NCBI GenBank assembly: GCA_002386525.1 | Contig: DGIS01000018.1 | Location: 164,216 to 203,808, forward strand | Direction of reading: 5' to 3' | Length of the DNA: 39,593 nt | Source: Sphingobacterium sp. UBA4616 | GTDB taxonomy: Bacteria; Bacteroidota; Bacteroidia; Sphingobacteriales; Sphingobacteriaceae | Shown: piece by piece, positions 1 through 7,406 of the stretch | Numbering within the stretch: the stretch's first letter is position 1 | How the letters are laid out: every line of letters begins with the position of its first letter | Made by a program: the position numbers and the translations under genes | The notes under the pieces: model-generated | The model's database searches: none | What the model was told of the DNA's origin: nothing | What the model saw: the letters and a program-made list of their open reading frames with translations, nothing else

Positions 1-1343
1 ACAATATTTCCTTTATAGATCAGCGATTTCACTGGCGATATTCTTGAAACTGCTTCTGCGGAACAGCTGGCTTCGAGTAAGGCAATATCTGCACTATCTC
101 CGACTTTGGGCCATTGCATATTGCCTTTGTCGTCCAAAGGAGTGGGGCCAGCAGTGGCAAGCTTGAGCATGCGAGATAAGCCAAATTCAGTTGTTTGGCC
201 ATAAACCTGAGCTGCAAGATTGGCTTTTTGTAAGACACTACCCGTACCAAATGTGTTCCAATGGTCTACAATACTGTCATTTCCCGTCATCACTTCAACG
301 TTGTTCTCTAGTAAGGTTGGGATTGGCATAATTAATCCACCGAATGGAATTGTAGAAATAATGCCAATTTGTGCGTCGCCTAGTTTTACTGCCATTTCTT
401 GTTGTTTGGATTTTTCCAATCGACCCAATACAAAACAATGGCTGATGTAGGTCTTACCTTTAAGAACTGGATTCTCGTTCACTTTGTTAATTAAGTATTC
501 TACGGTTTTCAAGCCTGATTCACCCGATTCGTGCAAATGAATGTCAATTCCCTTGTTATGATCTAATGCCAGCTGAACCGTAAAATCCATTGTTTTTTCA
601 ATAGCTCCATCAATGGAAAATGGATCGACTCCACCGATAAAATCAATATTGGTTTTGGCGGCTTCCTTAAGGTAGCGAACCGAGTCAGTATAGTATACAC
701 CGTGCTGCGGAAAAGCAACCAGTTCAGCCCCGAATCCATCTTTCTTGTTTTCCAGTGCCAGTTGTAGCTTACTTAAAGCGTCTAGTTTGGATGTCGGTTC
801 GATATTAACATGACTGCGTGCGAAAGTAGTACCGTTACCTTGTAATAGTTCGATCAGCTTTTCTGCTTTATAGGTTGCATTTTTTAATAGTTCGGGCAGA
901 ATTTTCTCTTCGAGGGCAATCATGCCTTTTACACCTCCGGTCCTTTGCCTTACTGCCTGCCACTTGTCACCATAATAGGTTTTGTCCAAATGGATGTGCA
1001 TATCGCGGAAAGAGGGTAGCATCAAAAGCCCTTTTGCGTCGATAGCATGGAAAGCATTAATATTGGAACTTATAGCCTTGATCTTTCCGTTTGCAATCTG
1101 AATAGAAAATAGGCCTGTCGTTGTTGAAATCACATGGCCATCAGTATCGTACTCAAAGCCCGTTTCTAGCAACACATTTTTTAATGTATAGTTTTTTTGA
1201 ATTGCGGAGTCGCTCAATAGGTTTTGGTTCACCATTTTATGGCGGTTTTCTGCAAATAACATTGCTGGTATAAGTGTAGAACCCGCAAGTGCTAACGTAG
1301 AGTTTCTAATAAATTCCTTGCGGGTAAAGGCCATTGATTTCAT
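1..1343 (-). CDS. CodA-like amidohydrolase (cytosine deaminase family), exported, partial at the left edge
   Basis: The gene is open for 447 codons from an ATG at 1343 and runs off the window, so the C-terminus is missing. It resembles the cytosine deaminase/amidohydrolase superfamily, which hydrolyses ring C-N bonds using a mononuclear metal. Visible motifs are FRDMHIHLDK with the HxH pair (His116, His118), a HLHESGESG segment (His269, Glu272, matching the His-x-x-Glu of CodA), a SHC histidine (His302), and GNDSIVDHW with Asp356 at the position of the metal-binding Asp of CodA. Residues 1-31 form a leader with TRKEFIR followed by a hydrophobic stretch, a Tat-like signal with RK instead of RR. 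CodA itself is cytoplasmic, so a periplasmic location is unusual. A second Met lies at codon 4 (1334). The substrate is not identifiable; cytosine deaminase activity should not be assumed. It lies 115 bp downstream of the AraC gene on the same strand and has its own -7-like box. Confidence 0.85.
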   Translation of the reverse strand, partial: MKSMAFTRKEFIRNSTLALAGSTLIPAMLFAENRHKMVNQNLLSDSAIQKNYTLKNVLLETGFEYDTDGHVISTTTGLFSIQIANGKIKAISSNINAFHAIDAKGLLMLPSFRDMHIHLDKTYYGDKWQAVRQRTGGVKGMIALEEKILPELLKNATYKAEKLIELLQGNGTTFARSHVNIEPTSKLDALSKLQLALENKKDGFGAELVAFPQHGVYYTDSVRYLKEAAKTNIDFIGGVDPFSIDGAIEKTMDFTVQLALDHNKGIDIHLHESGESGLKTVEYLINKVNENPVLKGKTYISHCFVLGRLEKSKQQEMAVKLGDAQIGIISTIPFGGLIMPIPTLLENNVEVMTGNDSIVDHWNTFGTGSVLQKANLAAQVYGQTTEFGLSRMLKLATAGPTPLDDKGNMQWPKVGDSADIALLEASCSAEAVSRISPVKSLIYKGNI

Positions 1344-1387
1344 AAGCGCATAGTTGTCTAAAAAAAAGCATCTGGTATTGTAGGTTA

Positions 1388-1395
1388 CAAATTTA
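1388..1395 (-). promoter_or_regulatory. Candidate -7 box for the amidohydrolase
   Basis: Read on the minus strand, this is TAAATTTG, matching the Bacteroidota -7 consensus TAnnTTTG. It would give a leader of roughly 35-40 bases before the ATG at 1343. I found no convincing -33 TTG at the expected spacing, so this is tentative. Confidence 0.3.
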
Positions 1396-1458
1396 TAGGA
1401 CTGTCGTGCTATTTTTGCTGGGAGATATCTGCCATTTCTTGTGTAATTTATCTATTTT

Positions 1459-2355
1459 TCATTTTCCTCTTAACAAACTTATTGTCTCCCCAGCTTGACG
1501 ATTGTCTCTAAAGTCACTGGGACTGGTACCTATCTGCAGTTTAAAGAAATTTGAAAAATAAGCTTGATCTGCGAAACCCAACTCAAAGGCAATTTCTTTG
1601 ATGGACCGTTCGGAGCTTTGTAAAAGCCGTTTTGCTTCAATGTTTATTCGTTGGTGGATAAGCTGTGTAGCAGATATTTTTAAATGCTTTTTACATAGAA
1701 TATTAAGATAATTAGGTGAAATATTAAGTTTTTCGGCATAAAATGCCACCATTTTCTGTTCCCTGAAGAATTCGTCAATTAGCATATTAAACTTAGCAAG
1801 TCGCGGAACAGATTGATAAACCTTGAATTCGGTGAACGCAGACTCTGCCTCTCGACTTACAATCGCGGCAATGACGCCCGCTCGGGCACTAATTAAAGGA
1901 ATAAGTGAGTTTTCTCTTTTCAATTCTTGTTTGACGGATTCAAATTCATAAAGTAATTGTGCAAAGGAATCTGCAGTGAGATCAATGACAGGATGGTTTT
2001 GATAATTGGTAAAAGAAAAGCGAAAAAAAGGTGCAAAATGTTCAAACAGAGGGCGCTCAATCATGAGTTGGTAAGCTATAGTATCGGCATAGATATGCCA
2101 CTTGTGCATTTGGCCTGGAAAGAGAATATGGACCTGATGATCTTTTATCCTATAATCGATAGAATCGATGGTATGTACGCCAGAAGCTTTATGGAACAGA
2201 TTAATGATAAAAAAATCATGCTTATGGGGTTTTTCGATAAGCCGTTCGCCATGGAGTTCGTTAAATAGGAGTTCTTCCCGTCCTGCTGTCTGTTCTTTTC
2301 GGAAACCATCCAGACCAATAACTGGCACCCAAATTTTTGAATTTCGCTTTTCCAT
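1459..2355 (-). CDS. AraC-family transcriptional regulator
   Basis: This 298-residue protein has an N-terminal cupin-like sensor region (a KPHKHDFF motif, then a VHILFPGQMHKWH segment) and a C-terminal double helix-turn-helix typical of AraC/XylS proteins. The signature is the end segment with IKEIAFELGFADQAYFSNFFK and GTSPSDFR. The length fits the usual 280-300 residues. The open frame extends upstream to a TTG at 2433, but I prefer the ATG at 2355. It gives the normal family length, and the extra stretch would contain a -7-like box and an inverted repeat. The gene is divergent from the GH127 gene, separated by 283 bp, and in line with the amidohydrolase. It may control either or both, probably in response to a small ligand bound by the cupin part. 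The effector is unknown. Confidence 0.9.
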   Translation of the reverse strand: MEKRNSKIWVPVIGLDGFRKEQTAGREELLFNELHGERLIEKPHKHDFFIINLFHKASGVHTIDSIDYRIKDHQVHILFPGQMHKWHIYADTIAYQLMIERPLFEHFAPFFRFSFTNYQNHPVIDLTADSFAQLLYEFESVKQELKRENSLIPLISARAGVIAAIVSREAESAFTEFKVYQSVPRLAKFNMLIDEFFREQKMVAFYAEKLNISPNYLNILCKKHLKISATQLIHQRINIEAKRLLQSSERSIKEIAFELGFADQAYFSNFFKLQIGTSPSDFRDNRQAGETISLLRGK

Positions 2356-2367
2356 AGAATATCTTAT

Positions 2368-2375
2368 CAAATCTA
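2368..2375 (-). promoter_or_regulatory. Candidate -7 box for the AraC-family gene
   Basis: On the minus strand the bases read TAGATTTG, fitting TAnnTTTG. It lies only about 13 bases before the preferred ATG, so the leader would be very short. No clear -33 element is seen, although the inverted repeat at 2384-2416 covers that position. Confidence 0.25.
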
Positions 2376-2383
2376 AAATACAA

Positions 2384-2416
2384 AATACCGTCGAGTATTT
2401 GGGAATACGTGGTATT
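2384..2416. promoter_or_regulatory. Nested inverted repeat between the AraC-family and GH127 genes
   Basis: The outer arms AATACC (2384-2389) and GGTATT (2411-2416) enclose inner arms GTATT (2395-2399) and AATAC (2404-2408) around TGGG. The site lies just upstream of the AraC-family start and its -7-like box, where an autoregulatory operator would be expected. AraC proteins more often bind direct repeats, so the assignment is uncertain. Confidence 0.3.
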
Positions 2417-2638
2417 ATTGCGTTTTCTTTCAATTGAGGATAGCGTTATTAGAAGGAGTGTTAGTTAAAATCGGGAGAATATCGGCTAAAATAAACCTAT
2501 ATATAATGAGCTTTTGTGATTAATTTTAAAAAGTCAGGGAGACATCAATGAAGAGTGTCCGTCATGTAGCTAAGCACACTCAATTGGGCCGGGCAATACG
2601 TAAACCGAAGATTATGAATACACGAAATAGATAATATT

Positions 2639-5600
2639 ATGAAAAGATATAAATTACACGTCGCAATACTTTTTACGATTTTTATCAAAACGATAGATGT
2701 CGCGGTAGCGCAAGGTGGAGATCAGATATTGGATGGAATTGGTGAGACAGGAATGGTGGCCCGTTATGTCTTTGATGAGGATTTAAAAGATTGGTCAAGA
2801 AATGGTCTGCATGGTAAATTTCAAGGAGAGAAAGCATTATTTGTAGCTGATAAGCAATTTAAAAAGGTATTGTCTCTAGCCGGGGGAAAAGATGATTTTG
2901 TCGTATTACCGTCGCAAGTACTCTCGGATTTGGAGTCTATTAGTATAACAGGCTGGTTGTACTTGAGGGCAGCGCAGCCTGAACAATATCTTTTTGACTT
3001 CGGACAAGATCTTGCGAGGCATTTTGCAGTAACACCGACAGGAACAGCGCAAAAAGCTGGATATTTGGGTGTTATTTCCCAAAAGAAGACTGAAGTAAAA
3101 AGTGCAGCGTCTCCTTCGGTTCCGTTGAACAAATGGGTGCATCTGGCCATTGTGGTCGATGTTACTACAGGGTCTTTACAAACGTATTTGGACGGAAGGC
3201 CCGTTGGAGAAGTCAAAAATATTCCGCAAGAACTGAGCGCAGTTTTTGGACAGCCGGGAAGCAAAAAGAAATTACAGATTGGAAAGCCCCTATTAGGCGG
3301 CAATTCGAGTTTAAATGCTTTGCTCCATGATTTCAGGGTCTATCGGGTGCCACTTAGTCGAGCCCAGATTGCCACGGTATATGGCAATGCATTGAAAGGC
3401 GTACACGAAGATACAAGCACCAAAGGCAAGCCCGAGGATGATTTACCTAGATTTCCGATGAATAAAGCAGAATTGTATAATGCTTATTTAATTGGAGTCG
3501 CAGATGTCAGCGTAGAAACGGAGGTTGGGGAATTGCCACGATTGCCTAATTATGTCGTCGGTACTTATAAAGATGGTATGGTAGGGCCGAAAGTACGGGT
3601 GCTATGGCCGTCTCCAACAGATAATAGCACAGTTTTACAGCAGACAGCCTACACGATAACTGGACGTATCCCCGGAACGGATCTTCAACCAAAAGCAATT
3701 GTTAGTGTCAAGGGAAAGATAAAGTCTAACATCCCTAACTTAAAATTGGAACCCTTCCATTTGGATCAGGTGACTCTTAATGTAGACGAAGGACATCATC
3801 ACACCAAGTTTATTGAAAACCGTGATAAGTTTATGGATACATTGGCTACATCAGATCCCAATTCTTTTCTTTATATGTTTCGTCACGCTTTTGGACAAAA
3901 GCAACCAAAGGGTGCAAGGCCTCTGGATGTATGGGATAGCCAGGATATCAAATTACGAGGTCATGCAACTGGACATTACCTAACAGCAATTGCGCAAGCT
4001 TACGCCAGTACAGGGTATGACAAAGCCCTTCAAGTAAAATTTTTGGGTAAAATGGATACGATGATCAATGAACTTTACGCTTTGTCAAAATTGTCGGGTG
4101 TACCGAAGCAATCGGGGCAGGCATATGTCGCTGATCCAGCGGCAGTGCCTATTGGTCCTGGTAAATCAGCGTATGACTCTGATTTGAGTGATGAAGGAAT
4201 TCGTACAGATTATTGGAACTGGGGGCTGGGATTTATTAGCGCCTATCCTCCCGACCAGTTTATAATGCTTGAACATGGGGCCAAATATGGGGGGCAGAAG
4301 AACCAGGTTTGGGCACCTTATTACACCCTGCACAAGATCCTGGCCGGTCTGATGGATGTTTATGAAGTAAGCGGAAATAAAAAAGCATTGGAAATCGCAC
4401 AAGGCATGGGCAACTGGGTGTATACGCGTTTAAACAATATCCCGACCGAAACATTAATCAACATGTGGAATACCTATATCGCAGGTGAGTTTGGAGGGAT
4501 GAACGAAGTGATGGCAAGGTTGTATCGTGTTACGGGGGAACAAAAATATTTAAAAACCGCCCGTTTATTTGATAACATTGATCTGTTTTACGGTAATGCA
4601 GCACATACACATGGACTGGCAAAAAATGTGGATACTTTTAGAGGATTGCATGCCAATCAGCATATCCCACAAATTGTAGGCAGCATGGAGCTATACCGTG
4701 TATCAAATGACCCTCAATACTATAAGGTAGCCGACAATTTTTGGTATAAAGTCACCAGCGATTATATGTATAGCATTGGTGGTGTGGCGGGGGCGAGGAA
4801 TCCGGCCAATGCCGAATGTTTCATCAGTCAACCTGCAACATTATATCAAAACGGATTTTCTGCAGGGGGCCAAAATGAAACCTGTGCAACCTATAATATG
4901 CTGAAATTGACGAGTGATTTGTTTATGTTCGATCAGCGTGCAGAGCTGATGGATTACTATGAACGTGGACTATATAATCACATCTTAGCTTCCGTTGCGG
5001 AGAATAGTCCAGCAAATACCTATCATGTTCCTTTGCGTCCTGGTTCAATCAAACAATTTGGAAATGCAGATATGCACGGGTTCACCTGTTGTAATGGGAC
5101 GGCTATAGAGAGCAGTACCAAATTGCAGAATACGATTTATTTTAGAAGTAAAGATGATCAATCATTGTATGTTAATTTATATATCCCTTCTACTTTGCAA
5201 TGGAAAGAGCGGGGAATCAGGATTGAACAACAGACAAATTTTCCAAAAGCAGATCATACATCGTTGACCATACGCGGTAATGGCAAATTCGATCTTCATG
5301 TTCGGGTACCAAGTTGGGCGACAAAGGGATTTTTCGTTACTATAAATGGAGTTGACCAAAAAATTGCCGCCGATCCTGGAACGTATCTTAGCATAAACCG
5401 TAACTGGAAAGATGGTGATGTGGTTAAGCTAAAAATGCCCTTCGATTTCCATCTCGACCCGGTTATGGATCAGCCGAATATCGCAAGCCTATTTTATGGC
5501 CCCGTTCTCTTGGCGGCTCAGGAACGTACCGCAAGAAAAGATTGGCGTAAAGTAACTTTCGACGCAAAGGATATTGGTAAATCTATTAAAGGAAACCCAG

Positions 5601-5695
5601 AAACATTGGAATTTTATATAGACGATGTGCTTTATAAACCGTTTTATGATACCTATGGGCGTCATTCGGTTTACTTGGATGTGAGTTTAAAGTAA
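2639..5695 (+). CDS. Secreted GH127-family (DUF1680) glycoside hydrolase with LamG-like domain
   Basis: This 1018-residue protein has a signal peptide (residues 1-25, ending AVAQ). A concanavalin/LamG-like domain follows at about 38-255 (VARYVFDEDLKDWS near the start, LHDFRVYRVPLSRAQI near the end). Next comes an Ig-like linker at about 295-360 and a GH127 catalytic region from about 370 to 990. GH127 includes the beta-L-arabinofuranosidase HypBA1, which uses a cysteine nucleophile in a zinc site. The corresponding ligand residues are visible: Glu747 and Cys749 in NETCATY, and Cys817-Cys818 in FTCCNGT. Glu726 (AECF) is a candidate acid/base. The LamG-like domain may bind the polymer. The gene is monocistronic: the AraC-family gene is divergent and a terminator follows. 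Exact substrate specificity is inferred at family level only; arabinose-containing plant glycans are the likely target. Confidence 0.88.
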   Translation: MKRYKLHVAILFTIFIKTIDVAVAQGGDQILDGIGETGMVARYVFDEDLKDWSRNGLHGKFQGEKALFVADKQFKKVLSLAGGKDDFVVLPSQVLSDLESISITGWLYLRAAQPEQYLFDFGQDLARHFAVTPTGTAQKAGYLGVISQKKTEVKSAASPSVPLNKWVHLAIVVDVTTGSLQTYLDGRPVGEVKNIPQELSAVFGQPGSKKKLQIGKPLLGGNSSLNALLHDFRVYRVPLSRAQIATVYGNALKGVHEDTSTKGKPEDDLPRFPMNKAELYNAYLIGVADVSVETEVGELPRLPNYVVGTYKDGMVGPKVRVLWPSPTDNSTVLQQTAYTITGRIPGTDLQPKAIVSVKGKIKSNIPNLKLEPFHLDQVTLNVDEGHHHTKFIENRDKFMDTLATSDPNSFLYMFRHAFGQKQPKGARPLDVWDSQDIKLRGHATGHYLTAIAQAYASTGYDKALQVKFLGKMDTMINELYALSKLSGVPKQSGQAYVADPAAVPIGPGKSAYDSDLSDEGIRTDYWNWGLGFISAYPPDQFIMLEHGAKYGGQKNQVWAPYYTLHKILAGLMDVYEVSGNKKALEIAQGMGNWVYTRLNNIPTETLINMWNTYIAGEFGGMNEVMARLYRVTGEQKYLKTARLFDNIDLFYGNAAHTHGLAKNVDTFRGLHANQHIPQIVGSMELYRVSNDPQYYKVADNFWYKVTSDYMYSIGGVAGARNPANAECFISQPATLYQNGFSAGGQNETCATYNMLKLTSDLFMFDQRAELMDYYERGLYNHILASVAENSPANTYHVPLRPGSIKQFGNADMHGFTCCNGTAIESSTKLQNTIYFRSKDDQSLYVNLYIPSTLQWKERGIRIEQQTNFPKADHTSLTIRGNGKFDLHVRVPSWATKGFFVTINGVDQKIAADPGTYLSINRNWKDGDVVKLKMPFDFHLDPVMDQPNIASLFYGPVLLAAQERTARKDWRKVTFDAKDIGKSIKGNPETLEFYIDDVLYKPFYDTYGRHSVYLDVSLK

Positions 5696-5708
5696 CGGTA
5701 AAAAGGTA

Positions 5709-5745
5709 CACCTTGTCATTTCGCAAGTTGACAAGGTGCGTTTTT
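5709..5745 (+). terminator. Rho-independent terminator after the GH127 gene
   Basis: Arms CACCTTGTCA (5709-5718) and TGACAAGGTG (5729-5738) pair perfectly over 10 bp with a 10-base loop, and TTTTT follows at 5741-5745. It separates the GH127 gene from the convergent lipoprotein gene ending at 5752. Confidence 0.8.
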
Positions 5746-5751
5746 ATGTTA

Positions 5752-6771
5752 TTAATCTTCCCCTGCCTCTGCATGCAGTTCGAAAGATAGCTTAACGAGG
5801 TCTTGACCTGCAAACTTGGCTTCATAATTAGACAAGTTCCAGTCTGTGCGTGTAATGGTTGCTTTGGTGGAAGCATCTTTTAATTTCCTTAATACAAAGA
5901 GCACTTGCTTTTCGCCAGCATTGACGATACCGGCGGTAAAGTAGGTGATTATTCCGGTTGTTTCTGTAGCATCACTAATTGTTGTTCCATCGGCATATTT
6001 TGTTTCACGCGTCTGAAATATCGCACCATTTTCACCAGTGGTGTTGGGATTTAAAATAAATGATCCGCCTAATAGGAATGCTTTGTAGTAATCTGCAGTA
6101 GCCTTATTGAGGATGTACTGATTTTGAATCTCCTGCGCTGATAAATCGTATTGTTTAAATTCAATCTTATAAATTTTGGATGGATGCAGGTGCGCATGAC
6201 CACCGGATAGGGCTTGACCTTTTTCGTTGAAGTTGATGGTCATAGGTTCTGCATTGCTCTTGTCAGCTAGATCGTGAAAATGGTTTCCATGCGCTGTCCC
6301 AGTTACTTCTGTGAAGACAAGTTTAAAGCTCGGTTTTACATCGGCGGCCGTAATCGTTAATGCTGATTCTGCTGTAGTAGCATTTCCGGCTTTGTCGGTG
6401 ACAGTAAGATGAAAATGATAAGCCCCAGCAGGAGCACCGGCAGGAACATCAATGTGTTCATGGAAGGTAACATTTTTTACGCCGATATATTTACCGTTAG
6501 TAAAGGCTTTTGTGAACTTATAAGAGCCACCACCTTCTTGATGAACCTCAATGTCGATTTTAGCAATCAGTCCTTCGGCGACAATTTCACCTTCTAGGTG
6601 CAGATCTGAACCTGCTTGCACGGTTTTAGTGTTTCCACTCCCGATTTCGAGTGCGCCTATCTGAGGTTTTGCAAGTGCTGAAATTTCCTCGTTATCTTTC
6701 TTACAGGACGATAGTAAGCCTAAAAGAACAGTACTTAACAGGAAGAGGAAGCGAATGTTTCTAGTTTTCAT
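5752..6771 (-). CDS. His-rich DUF4625-type lipoprotein, putative metal binding
   Basis: This is a 339-residue lipoprotein with a signal peptide ending in LLSSC (Cys23), followed by the acidic KKDNEE typical of surface-exposed Bacteroidota lipoproteins. Residues about 34-143 form an Ig-like domain of the DUF4625 type (KPQIGALEIG near the start, AGAYHFHLTVTDKAGN near the end). The C-terminal half is separate and carries two histidine clusters: His161/164/166 (HGNHFH) and His192/194/196 (HAHLH). These suggest binding of zinc or another transition metal. It is the last gene of the receptor operon, 44 bp after the 158-residue homologue of its N-terminal domain. The role is probably handing metal to the receptor or storing it; this is inferred from histidine content and context. 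Confidence 0.78.
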   Translation of the reverse strand: MKTRNIRFLFLLSTVLLGLLSSCKKDNEEISALAKPQIGALEIGSGNTKTVQAGSDLHLEGEIVAEGLIAKIDIEVHQEGGGSYKFTKAFTNGKYIGVKNVTFHEHIDVPAGAPAGAYHFHLTVTDKAGNATTAESALTITAADVKPSFKLVFTEVTGTAHGNHFHDLADKSNAEPMTINFNEKGQALSGGHAHLHPSKIYKIEFKQYDLSAQEIQNQYILNKATADYYKAFLLGGSFILNPNTTGENGAIFQTRETKYADGTTISDATETTGIITYFTAGIVNAGEKQVLFVLRKLKDASTKATITRTDWNLSNYEAKFAGQDLVKLSFELHAEAGED

Positions 6772-6815
6772 GTAAAATGGATTTAATTAATTTGAGTTGA
6801 TAAATAAGTATGGTA

Positions 6816-7292
6816 TTATTCGAGTATACGGATGCTAATTCCCTTTTGACTGCTCCATCCTGTGAGGTCGGTCACCTGGATCATAAAATGATAATTGCCC
6901 GGATCGATATCAGCAGGGACATCAATTTGTAACTCGGCATTATATCGCTGTGGCTGCGCGGGAATATTAACTGTTTTAACCAAAACAAAAGGCTTTACGG
7001 GCTTTTTGATAGCCTCTATTATACACTCTCCGATTTCGGTACTGTGTGAATGATGGTCAAAGTTATGGTGTATATTGATGCTATAACTTCCTAACGCCAC
7101 ATTGTCGGATAGTGTGCTGCTAAAAGTAAAACTGGTGCCTCGCTTAATTGTGCTACATTGTTTTGGGAAAGCATTTTCGGTATCGATGGCAATGGTCGGT
7201 TTTTCGGTATCGATGTTTTCCTTATCTTTCCTACAGGCCACAGTCATGGCAAATATGACTGTAATGATTGTGTACTTTTTAATTGTTTTCAT
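6816..7292 (-). CDS. Small DUF4625-type lipoprotein with His cluster
   Basis: This 158-residue lipoprotein has a short signal peptide ending in MTVAC (Cys20) and then RKDKENID. It consists of one Ig-like DUF4625-type domain, with KPTIAIDTENAFPKQC at the start and DIDPGNYHFMIQVTDLTGW near the end. A cluster of five histidines lies at residues 75-83 (HHNFDHHSH). It is paralogous to the N-terminal domain of the next gene downstream. It lies 114 bp after the TonB receptor on the same strand and is most likely co-transcribed. Function is unknown; metal capture at the cell surface is the simplest inference. Confidence 0.78.
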   Translation of the reverse strand: MKTIKKYTIITVIFAMTVACRKDKENIDTEKPTIAIDTENAFPKQCSTIKRGTSFTFSSTLSDNVALGSYSINIHHNFDHHSHSTEIGECIIEAIKKPVKPFVLVKTVNIPAQPQRYNAELQIDVPADIDPGNYHFMIQVTDLTGWSSQKGISIRILE

Positions 7293-7406
7293 GTATGAAT
7301 AGTTATTGTTCTATCTTCCTCAATTATCTGTTGTGGTGTACTTTCCGTAATCGGCTATTGACTGACGTTGGTTCATTGCGGAGAAAGATTGTAGTTGTTG
7401 ATAATC

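Noticed and set aside
2356..2433. N-terminal extension of the AraC-family protein from a TTG codon at 2433.
   Set aside because: It gives an atypical N-terminus and would place a -7-like box and the inverted repeat inside the gene. The ATG at 2355 gives the normal family length.
2548..2634. Small basic 28-codon frame ending five bases before the GH127 start (MKSVRHVAKHTQLG...).
   Set aside because: Too short and without recognisable features. It could be a leader peptide, but there is no run of regulatory codons and no ribosome binding signal, so it was not annotated.
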